Shown here: positions 62,680 to 64,000 of the stretch, one piece after another
Numbering within the stretch: the first letter of the stretch is position 1
How the letters are laid out: every line of letters begins with the position of its first letter
Source: Afipia sp.
GTDB taxonomy: Bacteria > Pseudomonadota > Alphaproteobacteria > Rhizobiales > Xanthobacteraceae
Length of the DNA stretch: 64,000 nt
Assembly: GCA_024508675.1 (NCBI GenBank)
Contig: JANINQ010000003.1
Location: 1 to 64,000 of the forward strand
Direction of reading: 5' to 3'
The notes under the pieces: generated by a model
Database searches by the model: none
Told to the model about the DNA's origin: nothing
What the model saw: the letters and a program-made list of their open reading frames with translations, nothing else
Made by a program: the position numbers and the translations under genes

Positions 62680-63492
62680 ATGTCAAACGCGTTCGTTCAG
62701 GCTGCCGTCATTTTGCTGCGGGAGGGCCTTGAGGCCATGCTCGTGATTGCGGCGCTCGCCGGTTATCTCCGGAAGGTTGGTGGCGGCCACCGTATCATGG
62801 CGCTTTATAGCGGCGCGCTTGCAGCGGTGGGTTGCAGCATCATCGCGGCATGGCTGTTTGCGGTGCTCAATTCCGGCGAACACAACGATATCTTCGAAGC
62901 CATTGTGATCCTGTTTGCGGCGGCGCTGATGCTTTATGTCAGCGGCTGGCTGATGGTGAAGCAGGACCCGCGCGGCTGGCAGGATTTCCTTGCCACTAAG
63001 GCGGACAACGCGCTCGCGCAGGATACGGCCTGGGCCGTCGGCGCACTGGCTTTCTTCGCGGTGTTTCGCGAGGGTGCGGAAACAGTGCTGTTCATCAATG
63101 CGCTCGCGGTGACGGAAGGCGGCTGGAGCCTTGGCCTGTTTGCGGGTCTCGCTGCGGCGACCGCAGGCCTCGTGGTGCTGTTCTATTTCATCAACCTGAT
63201 CGCCCGGAAAATTCCGCTGCGGCCGTTGTTTATCATCACATCGGCATTCCTGTTTGCGATGGGCATCAAGTTCATCGGCGAGGCCATTCAGGAGTTTCAG
63301 GAGCAGAGCCTTCTGCCTGTCACGGAATTGAAGAGCTTCGGCTGGCTGCAGTCTCTCGGGCTCAATGCCACGCTTGAAGCTGTGTCCGCGCAGCTTCTCG
63401 TCATCCTTTTCGCGCTTGCGACATTCTCGATTGTTCAGCGAAACGCCCGGCTGGTCCGCGAGGCCAAGGCCGTGGAAGGCGCGAAAACCTGA
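62680..63492 (+). CDS. FTR1-family iron permease
   Basis: The 270-residue protein has seven predicted membrane helices and two R-E-G-x-E iron-binding motifs: REGLE at residues 14-18 and REGAE near 130. It belongs to the EfeU/FTR1 group, which import iron across the inner membrane, and would act with an EfeO-like partner that is not seen in this window. A partial Irr-box-like element lies upstream. A terminator follows at 63524. Confidence 0.9.
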   Translation: MSNAFVQAAVILLREGLEAMLVIAALAGYLRKVGGGHRIMALYSGALAAVGCSIIAAWLFAVLNSGEHNDIFEAIVILFAAALMLYVSGWLMVKQDPRGWQDFLATKADNALAQDTAWAVGALAFFAVFREGAETVLFINALAVTEGGWSLGLFAGLAAATAGLVVLFYFINLIARKIPLRPLFIITSAFLFAMGIKFIGEAIQEFQEQSLLPVTELKSFGWLQSLGLNATLEAVSAQLLVILFALATFSIVQRNARLVREAKAVEGAKT

Positions 63493-63523
63493 TTTTAAGC
63501 CATCCTGCTCTCTGCAATTAAAA

Positions 63524-63554
63524 ACGCGGCGCCATGCCCGGCGCCGCGTTTTTT
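63524..63554. terminator. Bidirectional terminator
   Basis: ACGCGGCGCC pairs perfectly with GGCGCCGCGT around a 6-base loop, with an A-run before and a T-run after. It serves both the iron permease gene and the minus-strand sulfhydrylase gene. Confidence 0.85.
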
Positions 63555-63579
63555 GTTTCTCGGCCGCTGATGAGGCCGG

Positions 63580-64000
63580 TCAGGCTTTCAGCGCCTGATC
63601 GAGATCCGCAATCAGATCTTCCTTGTCTTCGAGGCCGACCGACAGCCGCACCACGTCGACACCTGCACCGGCTTGCGCCTTCTGCGCATCGCTGAGCTGG
63701 CTGTGCGTGGTCGAGGCCGGATGAATGATCAGCGACCGCGTATCGCCGACATTGGCCAGATGCGAGAACAGCTTGACGTTGGAGACAAGCTTGATGCCCG
63801 CGTCGTAGCCGCCCTTGAGGCCGAATGTGAACACTGCGCCTGCGCCCTTCGGTGAGTATTTGCGCGCGAGGTTGTGGTAGCGGTCGCCGGGAAGGCCAGC
63901 ATAGCTGACCCACGCGACAGCAGGATTCGTGGACAGCCATTCCGCGACAGCCTTGGCGTTGTCGGAATGCCGCTGCACGCGCAGGCTCAGTGTCTCGATG
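63580..64000 (-). CDS. O-acetylhomoserine aminocarboxypropyltransferase, C-terminal part
   Basis: The gene runs off the window edge and about 140 C-terminal residues are seen. The sequence shows the end of a Cys/Met-metabolism PLP enzyme: HSDNAKAVAEWL, YAGLPGDRYHNLARKY, the phosphate-region FTFGLKGGYDAG, and TRSLIIHPASTTHSQL, followed by RLSVGLEDKEDLIADL. The enzyme makes homocysteine from O-acetylhomoserine and sulfide. The N-terminal part with the PLP lysine is outside the window. Confidence 0.9.
   Translation of the reverse strand, partial: IETLSLRVQRHSDNAKAVAEWLSTNPAVAWVSYAGLPGDRYHNLARKYSPKGAGAVFTFGLKGGYDAGIKLVSNVKLFSHLANVGDTRSLIIHPASTTHSQLSDAQKAQAGAGVDVVRLSVGLEDKEDLIADLDQALKA

Noticed and set aside
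1-64000. CRISPR arrays, insertion sequences, rRNA genes and an origin of replication.
   Set aside because: I saw no regularly spaced repeats, no transposase motifs, no rRNA-like stretches and no clustered origin boxes.

Overview
The window is chromosomal DNA of an alphaproteobacterium, most likely of the Bradyrhizobium/Afipia/Rhodopseudomonas group. The case rests on protein content: a DUF2842 gene divergent from ctaA, DUF1236, small Rhizobiales-type hypothetical proteins, and a PimC/PimD-like acyl-CoA dehydrogenase pair. High GC and many GTG/TTG starts agree with this. No rRNA, CRISPR array, insertion sequence or integrase was seen. One tRNA, tRNA-Pro(GGG), is present.

Region 1 (1-9463) is accessory in character: many short hypothetical genes, mixed strands and orphan hairpins. 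It holds a phage-flavoured pair, a DUF892 stress protein, an SDR and several tiny proteins. It also holds a compact divergent unit: two GNAT enzymes and an isochorismatase-like protein that has lost its catalytic Cys, facing a LysR regulator coupled to a DedA membrane protein. The region lies on the 3' side of tRNA-Pro, where genomic islands often insert. Close to the tRNA is a small membrane-protein gene downstream of a GAAC-N7-GAAC element that matches the alphaproteobacterial LexA box.

Region 2 (9464-12383) has the tRNA, a small membrane protein, an acyltransferase-3 gene broken by a one-base frameshift, and a PLP enzyme of the D-threonine aldolase/D-serine dehydratase type.

Region 3 (12448-39315) is a large surface-polysaccharide locus. 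A long minus-strand operon makes dTDP-rhamnose (rmlBDAC), probably a dTDP-4-acetamido sugar (aminotransferase plus GNAT), and an ABC exporter (wzm/wzt). A plus-strand part carries gmd, a gmd-like gene and a second wzm/wzt pair. Several glycosyltransferases, including a 1222-residue three-module enzyme, an O-antigen ligase, an LptF-type permease, an FkbM methyltransferase and an ArnT-like transferase complete it. The two exporters suggest two separate glycans.

Region 4 (39325-49764) is a CoA-dependent catabolic cluster: an HxlR regulator, an HCCA-type isomerase, a CoA transferase, a GST, two SDRs with Phe in place of the catalytic Tyr, an acyl-CoA ligase, two acyl-CoA dehydrogenases and a thiolase. 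The same palindrome, AGTTC-N7-GAACT, lies directly against a -35-like TTGAC in both divergent promoter regions, so one repressor probably controls the cluster.

Region 5 (49935-61119) has two secreted proteins and an exopolysaccharide cluster: OPX lipoprotein, GT4, undecaprenyl-phosphate sugar transferase and Wzy-like polymerase on one strand, and a Wzc-like co-polymerase with a destroyed Walker A on the other. A CelD-like acetyltransferase and a NodB-fold protein lacking its metal ligands follow. No flippase was seen.

Region 6 (61110-64000) is housekeeping: DUF2842, heme A synthase, an FTR1 iron permease behind a partial Irr-box-like element, and the 3' part of an O-acetylhomoserine sulfhydrylase gene.
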